Program-made: the position numbers and the translations under genes
Source: CAKZLS01 sp963701445
Lineage (GTDB): Bacteria; Pseudomonadota; Alphaproteobacteria; Rhodospirillales; Defluviicoccaceae
DNA length: 64,000 nucleotides
Direction: 5' to 3'
Assembly: GCA_963701445.1 (NCBI GenBank)
Contig: CAVPAM010000027.1
Location: 1 to 64,000, forward strand
Shown here: positions 39,011 through 48,024 of the stretch, piece after piece
Layout of the letters: each line of letters begins with the position of its first letter
Numbering within the stretch: position 1 is the stretch's first letter
Notes under the pieces: model-generated
Seen by the model: the letters and a program-made list of their open reading frames with translations, nothing else
The model's database searches: none
What the model was told of the DNA's origin: nothing

Positions 39011-40318
39011 ATGGATCATTTTCACTACCGGGACGGACGGCTGCACGCCGAGGACGTGGCGATCGAGGATATCGCCGCCGCCGTGGGAACGCCCGTCTAT
39101 GTGTATTCGACGGCCACGCTGGAGCGGCACTTCAGAACGTTCGCCGGCAGCTTCGACGGTCTCGACGCCACCATCTGCTACGCGGTCAAGGCGAATTCCA
39201 ACATCGCCGTCATCCGGGCGCTCGCCGACCTCGGCGCCGGGGCGGACGTGGTCTCGGGCGGCGAACTGCGGGCGGCGCTGACCGCCGGCGTGCCGGCCGG
39301 TCGCATCGTCTTTTCCGGCGTCGGCAAGACCCGCGACGAGATGGCGGCGGCGTTGACGGCGGGCGTCATGCAGATCAACGTCGAATCCGAGCCGGAACTG
39401 GAAGCGCTCGGGGGCGTGGCCCGGTCATTGGGAGTCCGCGCGCCGGTGGCCATCCGGATCAATCCCGACGTGGATGCCCATACCCACGCCAAGATCACCA
39501 CCGGGCGCGGCGAGAACAAGTTCGGCATCGAGTGGACCGTCGCTCACCGGGTCTACGCCCGCGCGGCGGCCATGCCGGAAATCGACGTGGTCGGAACCGC
39601 CACCCATATCGGCTCGCAACTGACCGATCTGGAACCGTTTCGCGAGGCGTTCCTCCGCTTGCGCGACCTCGTGGTGATGCTGCGCGCCGACGGCCATCGG
39701 ATCCGCACCCTGGATCTCGGCGGCGGCCTCGGCATTCCCTACGGCAACGAGGAGGCCCCCATCCCGGCGCCCTCGGCCTATGCCGGCGTGGTTCGCGAGA
39801 CGGTCGGCGACCTGGGCTGCCGCCTGATTCTGGAGCCCGGCCGGTTGCTGGTGGGCAACGCCGGCGCGCTGGCGACCCGGATCGTCTACGTCAAGGAGGG
39901 CGCGACCCGCACGTTCGTGATCGTCGACGCCGCCATGAACGACCTGCTGCGGCCCACCCTGTACAACGCCCACCACGCCATCGTGCCGGTGACCGAGCCG
40001 CCGGCGAACGCCAAGACGCGCCCGGTGGACATTGTCGGCCCCATCTGCGAGACCGGCGACACCTTCGGCACGGGCCGGCCGCTGCCGCCGGTCGCCGCGG
40101 GCGACCTGCTGGTCATCCGCACCGCCGGCGCCTACGGAGCGGTCATGGCGTCCACCTACAACATGCGGCCGTTGGTGGCGGAGGTGCTGGTCAAGGGCGG
40201 CGCCTTCGCCGTGGTCCGCGACCGAATTCCGGTGGAGGACTTGTTGGCCCGCCAGCATATTCCCAATTGGGAAGAAGAGATCGCCGAACGCCGCGTGGCG
40301 GCGGCGCGGAGCGACTGA
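39011..40318 (+). CDS. lysA: Diaminopimelate decarboxylase
   Basis: A 435-residue PLP-dependent fold-III decarboxylase, the last step of lysine synthesis (meso-DAP to lysine). The Schiff-base lysine is in CYAVKANSN. The glycine-rich phosphate loop is LDLGGGLGIPYG and the CESGD-type motif appears as ICETGDTFG. The length is normal. The ATG at 39011 lies 4 bp after lptM. It is followed at 40 bp by the TIGR02302 gene, the usual order in alphaproteobacteria. Confidence 0.95.
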   Translation: MDHFHYRDGRLHAEDVAIEDIAAAVGTPVYVYSTATLERHFRTFAGSFDGLDATICYAVKANSNIAVIRALADLGAGADVVSGGELRAALTAGVPAGRIVFSGVGKTRDEMAAALTAGVMQINVESEPELEALGGVARSLGVRAPVAIRINPDVDAHTHAKITTGRGENKFGIEWTVAHRVYARAAAMPEIDVVGTATHIGSQLTDLEPFREAFLRLRDLVVMLRADGHRIRTLDLGGGLGIPYGNEEAPIPAPSAYAGVVRETVGDLGCRLILEPGRLLVGNAGALATRIVYVKEGATRTFVIVDAAMNDLLRPTLYNAHHAIVPVTEPPANAKTRPVDIVGPICETGDTFGTGRPLPPVAAGDLLVIRTAGAYGAVMASTYNMRPLVAEVLVKGGAFAVVRDRIPVEDLLARQHIPNWEEEIAERRVAAARSD

Positions 40319-40358
40319 CCGGCAACCATTGAACGGCAACCGAGAACAGAGGGTCGAC

Positions 40359-42830
40359 GTGAGCGAACCCGCCTCCCAGCGCTATCGGTCCCTGCTCGGG
40401 CTGTCCCGGGCGGCCCTGTTCTGGGAGAGGTTGTGGCCGCGCCTGTGTCCGCTGGTCATGGTCCTGGGCGTGTTCGTGGCGGTCGCGCTGCTCGACGTAC
40501 TGCCCGCCCTGCCGGCGTGGGCGCACGTGGCGGTGCTGCTCGCGTTCGCCGCGGCTGTCGCGGGCGCGGCGTGGTTCGCCGTTCCGGGCTTCCGGCCCAT
40601 TCCCGAGATCGCCGCCCGCCGCCGGCTGGAGAGCGGCAGCGGCCTCGCCCACCGGCCTCTGACGGCGTTGGAGGACCGGCTGGCCATCGGGTCCGACGAT
40701 CCGGGCGCCGAACAGCTGTGGTCGACCCACCGCCAACGCATGGCCGAGCAGGTGCGCGGCCTGTCGGTGCGCCCGCCGGCGCCGGGCATGGCGCGACTCG
40801 ATCCGTGGGGCGTCCGCGCCGCGGTCGTGCTGTTTCTGGTGATCGGCCTGGCGGCCGGCGGCGGCGAAGCGGAGACACGCATCGAACGCGCGCTGACGCC
40901 CGGCCTCGGCGGCGGCGCCGGCCTCGCGGCCAGCGTCGAAATCTGGATCACGCCCCCCGCGTACACCGGCGTTGCGCCGTTGTTCCTGAAAGGCGGAGAG
41001 CCGTCGCCCGCCCCCGGCGGGGTGGTGGAGGTCCCGGCCGGCAGCGCGCTGCTGGCGCGCGTCGCGGGCGTGAGCGCCGAGCCCGTCCTGGTGGCGGGCA
41101 CGAACGAGACCGCCTTCGAAATCATGGGGGATTCGGCCGAAAGACCGGTTTACCGCGCCGAAACACGCCTGGAAGAGGCCGACACGCTGTCGGTGACGGC
41201 GGCGGGCCGGGACCTGGCGGCGTGGCCGCTTCGCGTCATTCCGGACTCCCCGCCGGAGATCGTGTTCTCGTCGCCGCCGAGCGCGACCGAGCAGGGGTTC
41301 CTCGCCTTCGATTTCGAGGCCGCCGACGACTACGGTGTCCGCCGGGTCACCGCGGTCATCGCCGGCGCGGAAACCGCGCCGGGCGCGCCGCCACCGGCGG
41401 AAATTCGTCAGGAGCTTCCGCTACCCGCCGCGAACGCCAAATCGGTGGCATCCACAAGCACCCACGACCTGACCGCCCACGCGCTGGCTGGCCGGCCCGT
41501 GTCCATTCGCCTGGAAGCCGAGGACGAGGGTGGAAACGTGGCCGCCAGCGAGACGGTGACCATGACCTTGCCCGAGCGGACGTTTTCCCATCCGATCGCG
41601 AGGATCCTCGTCGAGGAACGCGGAAAGCTCGAGGACCGGAGCACCGAAACACGCGCGGGCGTGTCCGGTGAACTCGGCGTCATCGCCACCCAGCCCGAGC
41701 TTTTCGGCCACGACACGGTGGTGTCTCTCGCGCTCGCCGTCGCTGGAGCGCGGCTGGTCAGGGACCGCGGACCCGATGCCGTTTCCGCGGTCCAGGACCT
41801 GCTCTGGGAGACGGCGCTGCGCCTGGAGGAGGGCACGGTCCCGCTCGCCGAGCGGCAGTTGCGGAACGCCAGGCAGCAGCTCTGGGAAGCGTTGCGCGGC
41901 GACGCAAGTCTGGCCGAAATCGAACGGTTGATGGACAACCTCCGCGAAGCGCTCGACAAATATCTCGCGGCGGTGGCGGCGCAGATGGCCCAGCGCGGGG
42001 AATCCTTCGAACCGATGGATCCCTCGGCCACCACGCTGCGGACCGACGATCTCCGCGACATGATCGAAATGGCGCGGGAACTGGCGCGCGGCGGCTCGCG
42101 CGAGGGCGCCCAGCAGATGCTCTCGGAACTGCAGCGCATGCTCGAATCGATCCGCTCCGGAATGCGCCTCAAGGGCCAGGGCGAGGACCTGATGAAGGCG
42201 CAACGGCTGATGCGGGACCTCAGGGACCTGGCCGACCGGCAGCAGGGCCTGCTAGATCGGACCTTCGAACGGATGCGAGAGCAGCCGGACGCCGGTCGCG
42301 GCTCCCGGAACAAGGGCCGGAAACCCGGCGACGGAAGCCCCGGCGGCGGGCAGGCGGCGGCGGACCAGGAAGCGCTGCGCCGCGCGCTCGGCGAGGTGAT
42401 CAGGGGGATCGACGATTTCACCGGCGCGATTCCGCAACCCATGGCGGGCGCCGACCAGGCCATGCGCGGCGCGGGCGAGGCGTTGGGAGCCGATCGCCTC
42501 AAGGACGCGCTCGGTTCGCAGACCCGGGCCGTCGAGCACCTGAGCGAGGCCATCGAGGCGGCAAAGGGCCTGATGGCACGGAAACTTGGCGGAATGCCGG
42601 GAATGTTCTCGGGCGATCCGGACGAATTCGGCGACGAGGACGGAGATATCTTCGGCCGCTCCCCGGGAAATGGAAACCGCGGATTCGGCGTGGGCCAGGT
42701 GGAGATCCCGGATCGAATGGAACTCCGCCGCGCCCAGGAAATCCTCGAGGAACTCAGACGCCGCGCCGGCGAGCGCGACCGCCCGCCTTTGGAACTGCGT
42801 TATATCGACCGGTTGCTCGACCAGTTCTAA
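40359..42830 (+). CDS. TIGR02302 (DUF4175) family protein
   Basis: An 823-residue protein. Two hydrophobic segments lie near the N-terminus (~25-75), with another at ~150-165. A long periplasmic or extracytoplasmic helical part follows, with repeats rich in Gln, Arg and Glu (EMARELARGGSREGAQQML, DLRDLADRQQGLLDRTFERM, seen in parts). The segment ITPPAYTGVAPLFL is a DUF4175 hallmark. The family is restricted mainly to alphaproteobacteria; function is unknown. It starts with GTG at 40359 after GAGGG. Confidence 0.85.
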   Translation: MSEPASQRYRSLLGLSRAALFWERLWPRLCPLVMVLGVFVAVALLDVLPALPAWAHVAVLLAFAAAVAGAAWFAVPGFRPIPEIAARRRLESGSGLAHRPLTALEDRLAIGSDDPGAEQLWSTHRQRMAEQVRGLSVRPPAPGMARLDPWGVRAAVVLFLVIGLAAGGGEAETRIERALTPGLGGGAGLAASVEIWITPPAYTGVAPLFLKGGEPSPAPGGVVEVPAGSALLARVAGVSAEPVLVAGTNETAFEIMGDSAERPVYRAETRLEEADTLSVTAAGRDLAAWPLRVIPDSPPEIVFSSPPSATEQGFLAFDFEAADDYGVRRVTAVIAGAETAPGAPPPAEIRQELPLPAANAKSVASTSTHDLTAHALAGRPVSIRLEAEDEGGNVAASETVTMTLPERTFSHPIARILVEERGKLEDRSTETRAGVSGELGVIATQPELFGHDTVVSLALAVAGARLVRDRGPDAVSAVQDLLWETALRLEEGTVPLAERQLRNARQQLWEALRGDASLAEIERLMDNLREALDKYLAAVAAQMAQRGESFEPMDPSATTLRTDDLRDMIEMARELARGGSREGAQQMLSELQRMLESIRSGMRLKGQGEDLMKAQRLMRDLRDLADRQQGLLDRTFERMREQPDAGRGSRNKGRKPGDGSPGGGQAAADQEALRRALGEVIRGIDDFTGAIPQPMAGADQAMRGAGEALGADRLKDALGSQTRAVEHLSEAIEAAKGLMARKLGGMPGMFSGDPDEFGDEDGDIFGRSPGNGNRGFGVGQVEIPDRMELRRAQEILEELRRRAGERDRPPLELRYIDRLLDQF

Positions 42831-42915
42831 CCAAGTTGGATCGCTTGATCACAGTGTTGCGTCCGGTCTCGGCAAGGCGCATAAACACCCATACACACAA
42901 ACACGGAGGCCCGTC

Positions 42916-43155
42916 ATGAGCTCGGTCCGCTGGAACATCGCGGTGTCGCCGGACACCGATCAATCCGTGCGCATGTACCTCGCGGGCCAGGGCGGCGGCC
43001 GCAAAGGCGACCTGTCGCGCTTCATCGAGGAAGCGGTGCGGGCGCACATCCTGGAACTCACCGCCGGGCAGGCCAAGGCCGCCAATGTCGACGTGAGCGA
43101 GGCCGACCTGACGGCGATCGTCGCCGAGGCGGTGGAGTGGGCGCGGGAACGTTAG
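42916..43155 (+). CDS. Ribbon-helix-helix antitoxin-like protein
   Basis: A 79-residue protein beginning SSVRWNIAVSPDTDQSVRMYL (beta strand then helix) with GDLSRFIEEAVRAHILEL, the RHH DNA-binding helix. It precedes a PIN-domain gene by 5 bp, so it is probably the antitoxin partner. ACGGAGG precedes the ATG. The gene lies between TIGR02302 and the zinc-ribbon protein gene, a later insertion by its position. Confidence 0.75.
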   Translation: MSSVRWNIAVSPDTDQSVRMYLAGQGGGRKGDLSRFIEEAVRAHILELTAGQAKAANVDVSEADLTAIVAEAVEWARER

Positions 43156-43160
43156 CAGCG

Positions 43161-43571
43161 GTGCGTGTCGTCCTGGACACAAACGTCCTTCTCAGCGCGC
43201 TCATCTCACCGCACGGTCCACCTGATGCCATCTACCGTGCCTGGCGGTCGGCGCGCTTCGAGATCGTGACCTCGGAGACCCAGCTCGACGAGTTGCGGCG
43301 GGCGAGCCGCTATCCAAAATTCAAGGCGGTGCTCCAGCCGCACCGTGTCGGCGCGATGGTGAAGAACCTGCAGCGCGCCACGGTGCTGGAGCGCCTTCCC
43401 TCGGACATCGAGGCCGACGATCCCTTCGATACGTTCCTGCTCGCCATGGCCGTGGCGGGCGAAGCCGAGTACCTGGTGACCGGAGACCATCGCGCCGGGC
43501 TGTTGCGGCGGGGTCACATCGGCCGCACGCGGATCCTTACCCCGGTCGCGTTCCTCAGGGACGCGCTCTGA
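43161..43571 (+). CDS. PIN-domain toxin (TIGR00305-like)
   Basis: A 136-residue PIN protein with acidic active-site residues in VVLDTNVLLSALIS, ETQLDELRRAS, DDPFDTFLLAMA and VTGDHRAGL. PIN toxins cleave RNA with Mg2+. The start is taken as GTG at 43161; an ATG at 43137 inside the antitoxin gene is also in frame. Paired with the RHH protein upstream. It looks intact. Confidence 0.8.
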   Translation: MRVVLDTNVLLSALISPHGPPDAIYRAWRSARFEIVTSETQLDELRRASRYPKFKAVLQPHRVGAMVKNLQRATVLERLPSDIEADDPFDTFLLAMAVAGEAEYLVTGDHRAGLLRRGHIGRTRILTPVAFLRDAL

Positions 43572-43598
43572 CGCGCTCGTGGATTTATTTGTCGGCGG

Positions 43599-44672
43599 TC
43601 AGTGACCGTCGCCGGACGGGGGCTGGAACTTGACCTTGACGCGGCGGACGATGGCCGAGGGGTTGGTGATGCGCGCCTCGAAGGACACGGTTTCGCCCGG
43701 GGGCAGCACCGGCCGGTCGAGGCGGACCGTTTCGAACTGAAGCTCCTCCCCATCGGCATCGGCGAGCGAGACGCGAATCGCCGGCAGATCGAGGGGTTCG
43801 TCTGTGACGTTGGCGACCATGCCCTCGATGGTCAGGATCTCATCCGCGCCATCGCGGCGGCGGCCGGAGCGCACGTCCCGGATTTCGAGACCGGCGCCGA
43901 ATTCCTCGCCGCCGAATCCGAGCGCGCGGTAGAATCCGGCGGCATCGGGGATGGCCGAGACGATGGGGCCGCGCGCCAGGATCGCGCCCACCGCGATGAC
44001 GATCAAGGCCGCGAGCGCGCCGATTCCGGCGAGCATGGCGACGCTCGGCTTCTTCTTCCGGTTCCGGCCGCCGGGCTCGGCGGGGGGCGTGCCCTTGCGC
44101 AGGGCCGCCGGGATCGGCTCAGGCCCAACCGCGGACCCGAAGGCCGACGGGGGCGAATCGCCCGCTTCGGCTTGACTCTCCGGTTGCATCGGCCTGGTTT
44201 GTTCCTCGGGAACGCTTGGCTCTCGCCGCTCCCGATCCTGGTTGTTCGGTTGCTCGTCGGCGACGCCGGCCGGCGCTCCGGCGGGTTCGAGGGCAACGGC
44301 GTCTGCGGTTTCGGGTTCGATCTTCTCCCCGCCGGAAACGCGCGGTTCCGCGTCCCCGCCCCGTTCGCCCTCGGCTTCGGATTCAGGCTCGATGCGGGGT
44401 TCGGCCGCGCCATCCAGCGGCGCGTCCGAGGTGGGAAGGTCCTCGCCCGCCTCTTCCGGCTTTCCGGCCGCCGGCTCGGGCTGCGCGAGCGTTTTCGCCG
44501 CCTCCTCGGCCGACCCGGCGGCGGCGGCCGGTGGCATCTTGCTCTCGCGCTGGGGCGGCTGCTGCGTCCAGTGATGCCCGCAATTCGAACACCCGACCGC
44601 CCGGCCATCCGGCACCAGAACGGCGGGATCGATGACATAGCGGGTCGAGCAACGCGGGCAGGTTATAATCAT
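43599..44672 (-). CDS. MJ0042 zinc-ribbon / DUF3426 protein
   Basis: A 357-residue protein. The N-terminal MJ0042-type zinc ribbon has MIITCPRCSTRYVIDP and VGCSNCGHHW (Cys pairs CPRC and CSNC). A long acidic, Pro/Glu-rich disordered linker (~40-200) follows. One membrane helix (~220-240, VAMLAGIGALAALIVIAVGAIL) leads to the C-terminal DUF3426-like domain. It is transcribed away from ftsE, and the 167 bp between them must hold both promoters. The start is ATG 44672 or a TTG three codons before. Confidence 0.8.
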   Translation of the reverse strand: MIITCPRCSTRYVIDPAVLVPDGRAVGCSNCGHHWTQQPPQRESKMPPAAAAGSAEEAAKTLAQPEPAAGKPEEAGEDLPTSDAPLDGAAEPRIEPESEAEGERGGDAEPRVSGGEKIEPETADAVALEPAGAPAGVADEQPNNQDRERREPSVPEEQTRPMQPESQAEAGDSPPSAFGSAVGPEPIPAALRKGTPPAEPGGRNRKKKPSVAMLAGIGALAALIVIAVGAILARGPIVSAIPDAAGFYRALGFGGEEFGAGLEIRDVRSGRRRDGADEILTIEGMVANVTDEPLDLPAIRVSLADADGEELQFETVRLDRPVLPPGETVSFEARITNPSAIVRRVKVKFQPPSGDGH

Positions 44673-44839
44673 TGCGGGCAATGTATGATAAAGTACTGTT
44701 GTTTATAGGCTTCGCGGCGGTGCTATACGACCGGGTCATTATCAGCGATCGTTGGTATAAGGCAAGCGGCCGAGGCGGAGGCGGGAACAACCGGCCGTTG
44801 AACCTCGGCGTCGGAAACGCCGGTACTGTAGGGAAACCC

Positions 44840-45598
44840 ATGGAGAGCGCCAAGAAAAACAGGGTCGTGGCCCGCTTCGACGGAGTGAGCGTGCGCTACC
44901 AAACCGGGGCGGAGATTCTCCATGATGTATCGCTGGAGCTCGATTCCGATTCCTTTTACTTCCTGACCGGTCCCAGCGGTGCCGGAAAAACCACATTGCT
45001 GCGGCTTTTGTACCTCTCGCTGAGGCCAACGCGGGGATCGGCGGTGGTGTTCGGGCATGACGTCGCGAAGACGCCGCGCGCCCAGCTTCCGGCGCTTCGC
45101 AGGCGTATCGGCGTTGTCTTTCAGGACTTTCGCCTGTTGAGGCATCTTTCCGTTTTCGACAACGTGGCCCTGCCGCTGCGCATCGCCGGGGTTCGCGAGG
45201 ACGAAGTCCGGCGCGACGTAGTGGAGCTCCTGACCTGGGTGGGCCTCAAGAACCATGTTTCCGTTCCCACCCCGGCATTGTCGGGCGGCCAGCAGCAACT
45301 GGTGGCCATTGCCCGCGCGGTAATCGGACGGCCGAAGCTTATCCTCGCGGACGAGCCGACGGGCAACGTGGACGAGCGCGTGGCGGCGCGGCTGATACAC
45401 CTGTTCCAGGAACTCAACAAACTGGGAGCGACCGTCGTTATCGCCACCCATAATCATTCGCTTGCCCAGCGATTCGGCTATCCCCGGTTCAACGTCGAAG
45501 GCGGGCGGCTTTTCTCCGAAGAACATGCCGGGATCCCATCGACCGAGCCCGGAGCCGACGAACATGTGCGCGGTGTCGCCGCCACGGGAGCCGCCTGA
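44840..45598 (+). CDS. ftsE: Cell division ATP-binding protein FtsE
   Basis: A 252-residue ABC ATPase. Walker A is TGPSGAGKTTLLRLLYLS, the Q-loop VVFQDFRLLRHLSVFDNV is FtsE-like, the signature is LSGGQQQLVAIARAV and Walker B is ILADEPTGNVD. FtsE with FtsX couples septation to peptidoglycan amidase activity. The C-terminus is ~25 residues longer than in E. coli. The start at 44840 is followed without a gap by ftsX. Confidence 0.92.
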   Translation: MESAKKNRVVARFDGVSVRYQTGAEILHDVSLELDSDSFYFLTGPSGAGKTTLLRLLYLSLRPTRGSAVVFGHDVAKTPRAQLPALRRRIGVVFQDFRLLRHLSVFDNVALPLRIAGVREDEVRRDVVELLTWVGLKNHVSVPTPALSGGQQQLVAIARAVIGRPKLILADEPTGNVDERVAARLIHLFQELNKLGATVVIATHNHSLAQRFGYPRFNVEGGRLFSEEHAGIPSTEPGADEHVRGVAATGAA

Positions 45599-46480
45599 GT
45601 GCTCGGCAGAGGATCCGATCTGCCGTTCGAGCGGGATCCCCTGTCCCGTTTCCTGCCGTGGCTGATTGCCTTCATGGTCTATCTCGCGGTTCTCGCGCTG
45701 GCCGGGGTTCAGGTGCTCTCCACCACCGTCGGCGATTGGCAAAGCGATCTCGATGGCTCCATCACGGTCCAGATCCCGGCCGCCGAAACCGACCGGCAGA
45801 ACGATGAAAACGTCGGCGTCGTGATGGACATCCTTCTGGATACGGTGAACGTCAGCCAGGCCGAGGTGGTTCCGGAGGACCGCGTCGTCGCCCTTCTCGA
45901 ACCCTGGCTGGGCAGGGCCGGCATGGCCCGCGACCTTCCGCTGCCCGTGCTGATCGACGTGACGGTCCGCCAGGACCGGCCGCTGGACTTCGAAGCCCTG
46001 AGCAGCCGAATCGAACAGGCCGTGCCGGGCGCCGCCATCGACAATCACGGCGCCTGGTTGAGCCACCTGGTTCGGCTGATCCGGACCACCGAGATCATTA
46101 CCCTGGTGGTTCTGGCCTTGATCGGCCTGATTACCGCCGGGACCGTGGTGTTCGCCACCCGGACCGGACTCGCCATTCATCGCGACGCCGTCGAGCTCCT
46201 GCACATCATCGGCGCCCGCGATTCCTATGTCGCCTGGCAGTTTGCCCGCCGCGCGCTGGTTCTTGGATTGAAGGGCGGAGCGATCGGATTTGCCTTCGGG
46301 GCCGCCACCGTGTTCGCTCTCGGTCAACTGGCGGCGCGGTTGCAGGACGGGTTGCCGTCGGAACCGGCCCTTGCCCCGGAGCATTGGCTGGTTCTCGCCC
46401 TGATCCCCGTGGCCGTCGCGCTGATCGCCATGCTGACCGCGCGCGTCACGGTGATGCGCGGCCTGGCGGGCATGCTCTGA
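45599..46480 (+). CDS. ftsX: Cell division membrane protein FtsX
   Basis: A 293-residue FtsX-like permease with the usual four helices: one near residue 25 and three in the C-terminal half, with the large periplasmic loop (~45-165) after the first. RTGLAIHRDAVELLHIIGARDSYVAWQF and LLHIIGARD are the typical FtsX cytoplasmic segments. It starts with GTG immediately after the ftsE stop, zero bases apart. Confidence 0.88.
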   Translation: MLGRGSDLPFERDPLSRFLPWLIAFMVYLAVLALAGVQVLSTTVGDWQSDLDGSITVQIPAAETDRQNDENVGVVMDILLDTVNVSQAEVVPEDRVVALLEPWLGRAGMARDLPLPVLIDVTVRQDRPLDFEALSSRIEQAVPGAAIDNHGAWLSHLVRLIRTTEIITLVVLALIGLITAGTVVFATRTGLAIHRDAVELLHIIGARDSYVAWQFARRALVLGLKGGAIGFAFGAATVFALGQLAARLQDGLPSEPALAPEHWLVLALIPVAVALIAMLTARVTVMRGLAGML

Positions 46481-46483
46481 ACC

Positions 46484-47128
46484 ATGCGGATCTTCAACCG
46501 CCGCCGCCGCAGGGGACCCGCCATCATGGCCATGGCGCTGATCGCCATGAGCCTTCTGGCCGCCTGGGGATGGGGCCTGATCCGGTTCGCGGCGGACATC
46601 CCCGGCGACGTCGCGGACCCGTCGACCGCCACCGACGCCATCGTCGTCCTGACCGGCGGCAGTCAAAGGGTCAGGACCGGCCTCGACCTCCTGGCGGAGG
46701 ACAAGGCCAGGAAGCTCTTCATTTCCGGCGTTCACGAAAGCGTCGAGATCCCCCGCCTGCTGGAGGTGGCCGGCGCGCCGGAAACGCCCTTGCACCAGCG
46801 CGTCGAAACGGGCTATGGCGCCCTGGACACCACCGGCAACGCCATCGAAACGGAAGAATGGATGCGCAACAACGGGTTCCGGTCCCTGCGGCTGGTCACC
46901 GCGAGCTATCATATGCCGAGAAGCCTGCTCGAGTTTCACCATGCCATGCCGGAGGCGACCATCATTCCGCATCCCGTCTTTCCCGATCACGTCAAGCAGG
47001 ACCGATGGTGGTTGTGGCCCGGTACCGCGCGGCTGATCATCGGCGAATACAACAAGTTCCTGGTGGCATGGGCGGAGCACCAGGCCGATGGACTGCTGGC
47101 GCGCGCGAAACACGCGATTCCGTCATGA
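46484..47128 (+). CDS. YdcF-like DUF218 protein
   Basis: A 214-residue protein with an N-terminal membrane helix (~10-30) and a DUF218 domain. It has ATDAIVVLTGGSQRVRTGLDLL at the front (seen in parts), then TGNAIETEEWMRNNG and LVTASYHMPRSLLEF. DUF218 proteins act near the envelope with unknown substrate (the family includes SanA and YdcF). It starts 3 bp after ftsX and overlaps the acyltransferase start by 4 bp. Confidence 0.8.
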   Translation: MRIFNRRRRRGPAIMAMALIAMSLLAAWGWGLIRFAADIPGDVADPSTATDAIVVLTGGSQRVRTGLDLLAEDKARKLFISGVHESVEIPRLLEVAGAPETPLHQRVETGYGALDTTGNAIETEEWMRNNGFRSLRLVTASYHMPRSLLEFHHAMPEATIIPHPVFPDHVKQDRWWLWPGTARLIIGEYNKFLVAWAEHQADGLLARAKHAIPS

Positions 47129-47858
47129 CCGCGGTACGTTCCCTCCTGTTCTTCGCGTGCGCGACGGTCTGGACGCTGTTTCTGGTGGTGGCCTACGTGC
47201 CGCTGTTCGCATTGCCCCGCAAGGCCACCCAGCGGGGCGCGCGACTGTGGAACCGGGGACTTTTGGCCATGCTGGGGGCGATCTGCGGGCTCCGCCACCG
47301 CGTCGTCGGATGGGAAAACGTACCCGCCGGCGGCGCCGTATTCGCCTCCAAGCATCAATCGGCCTGGGACACCCTGATTTTCCACGTGCTGCTGGACGAT
47401 CCGATCATCGTGCTCAAGCGCGAGCTGTTCCGGGTGCCGCTGGTGGGCTGGTACATGAAGAAGTCCGGCGCCATCGGGATCGACCGGTCGGCCGGGTTCC
47501 GCGCCGTCAAGATGATGATGCCGGAGGTCGACCGCGTCCTCGCGGAAGGCAGCCAGGTGCTGGTTTTTCCGGAGGGCACGCGGACGCCGGTGGGCGACCG
47601 GCGGCCCTATCACCCGGGCATCGCCGGCATATACACCCATACCGACGCGCCCGTGGTCCCGGTGGCGCTGAACTCCGGCGTGTTCTGGGGCCGGCGCAGC
47701 TTCCTCAAGTATCCCGGCGTCATCACCATCGAATTCCTGCCGCCGATGCCGTTGGGGCTGAACCGCAAGACCTTCTTGACGGACTTGCAACCCGCATCGA
47801 AACCGCCACCGAGCGCCTCTGCGCGACGGCCGGGACTACCGCTACGATCGAACGGTAG
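47125..47858 (+). CDS. plsC: 1-acyl-sn-glycerol-3-phosphate acyltransferase (frameshifted)
   Basis: A 244-residue PlsC with the catalytic HX4D box in KHQSAWDTLIF and the glycerophosphate-binding box VFPEGTRTPVG; the N-terminus is a membrane helix. It converts lysophosphatidate to phosphatidate. The end of the gene shifts frame at about 47773-47777 (CCTTCTTGAC): adding one base gives KTFLDGLATRIETATERL and a stop at 47858. The span is one base short, so a single deletion is inferred here, unlike the insertions elsewhere. Confidence 0.88.
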
Positions 47859-48024
47859 ACGGCGCTTGGCGGGTGATTTCCGCCGCGCTCAATTGCCTCG
47901 AATTCGATAAAAATCAATGACTTTACAAGATTGACCGGCTTGCTTATCCCGTTCCGGGGACCGATTGGGGTTGCGTTCGAGCGGTTTGCCGTGGCTGTTT
48001 GGGCGATGGAGGTAGGAGTGGCGG

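Noticed and set aside
43599..44708. Long plus-strand frame opposite the zinc-ribbon gene
   Set aside because: It is a GC-rich shadow of the minus-strand gene with no domain; the minus strand shows a clear Cys-pair ribbon and membrane helix.
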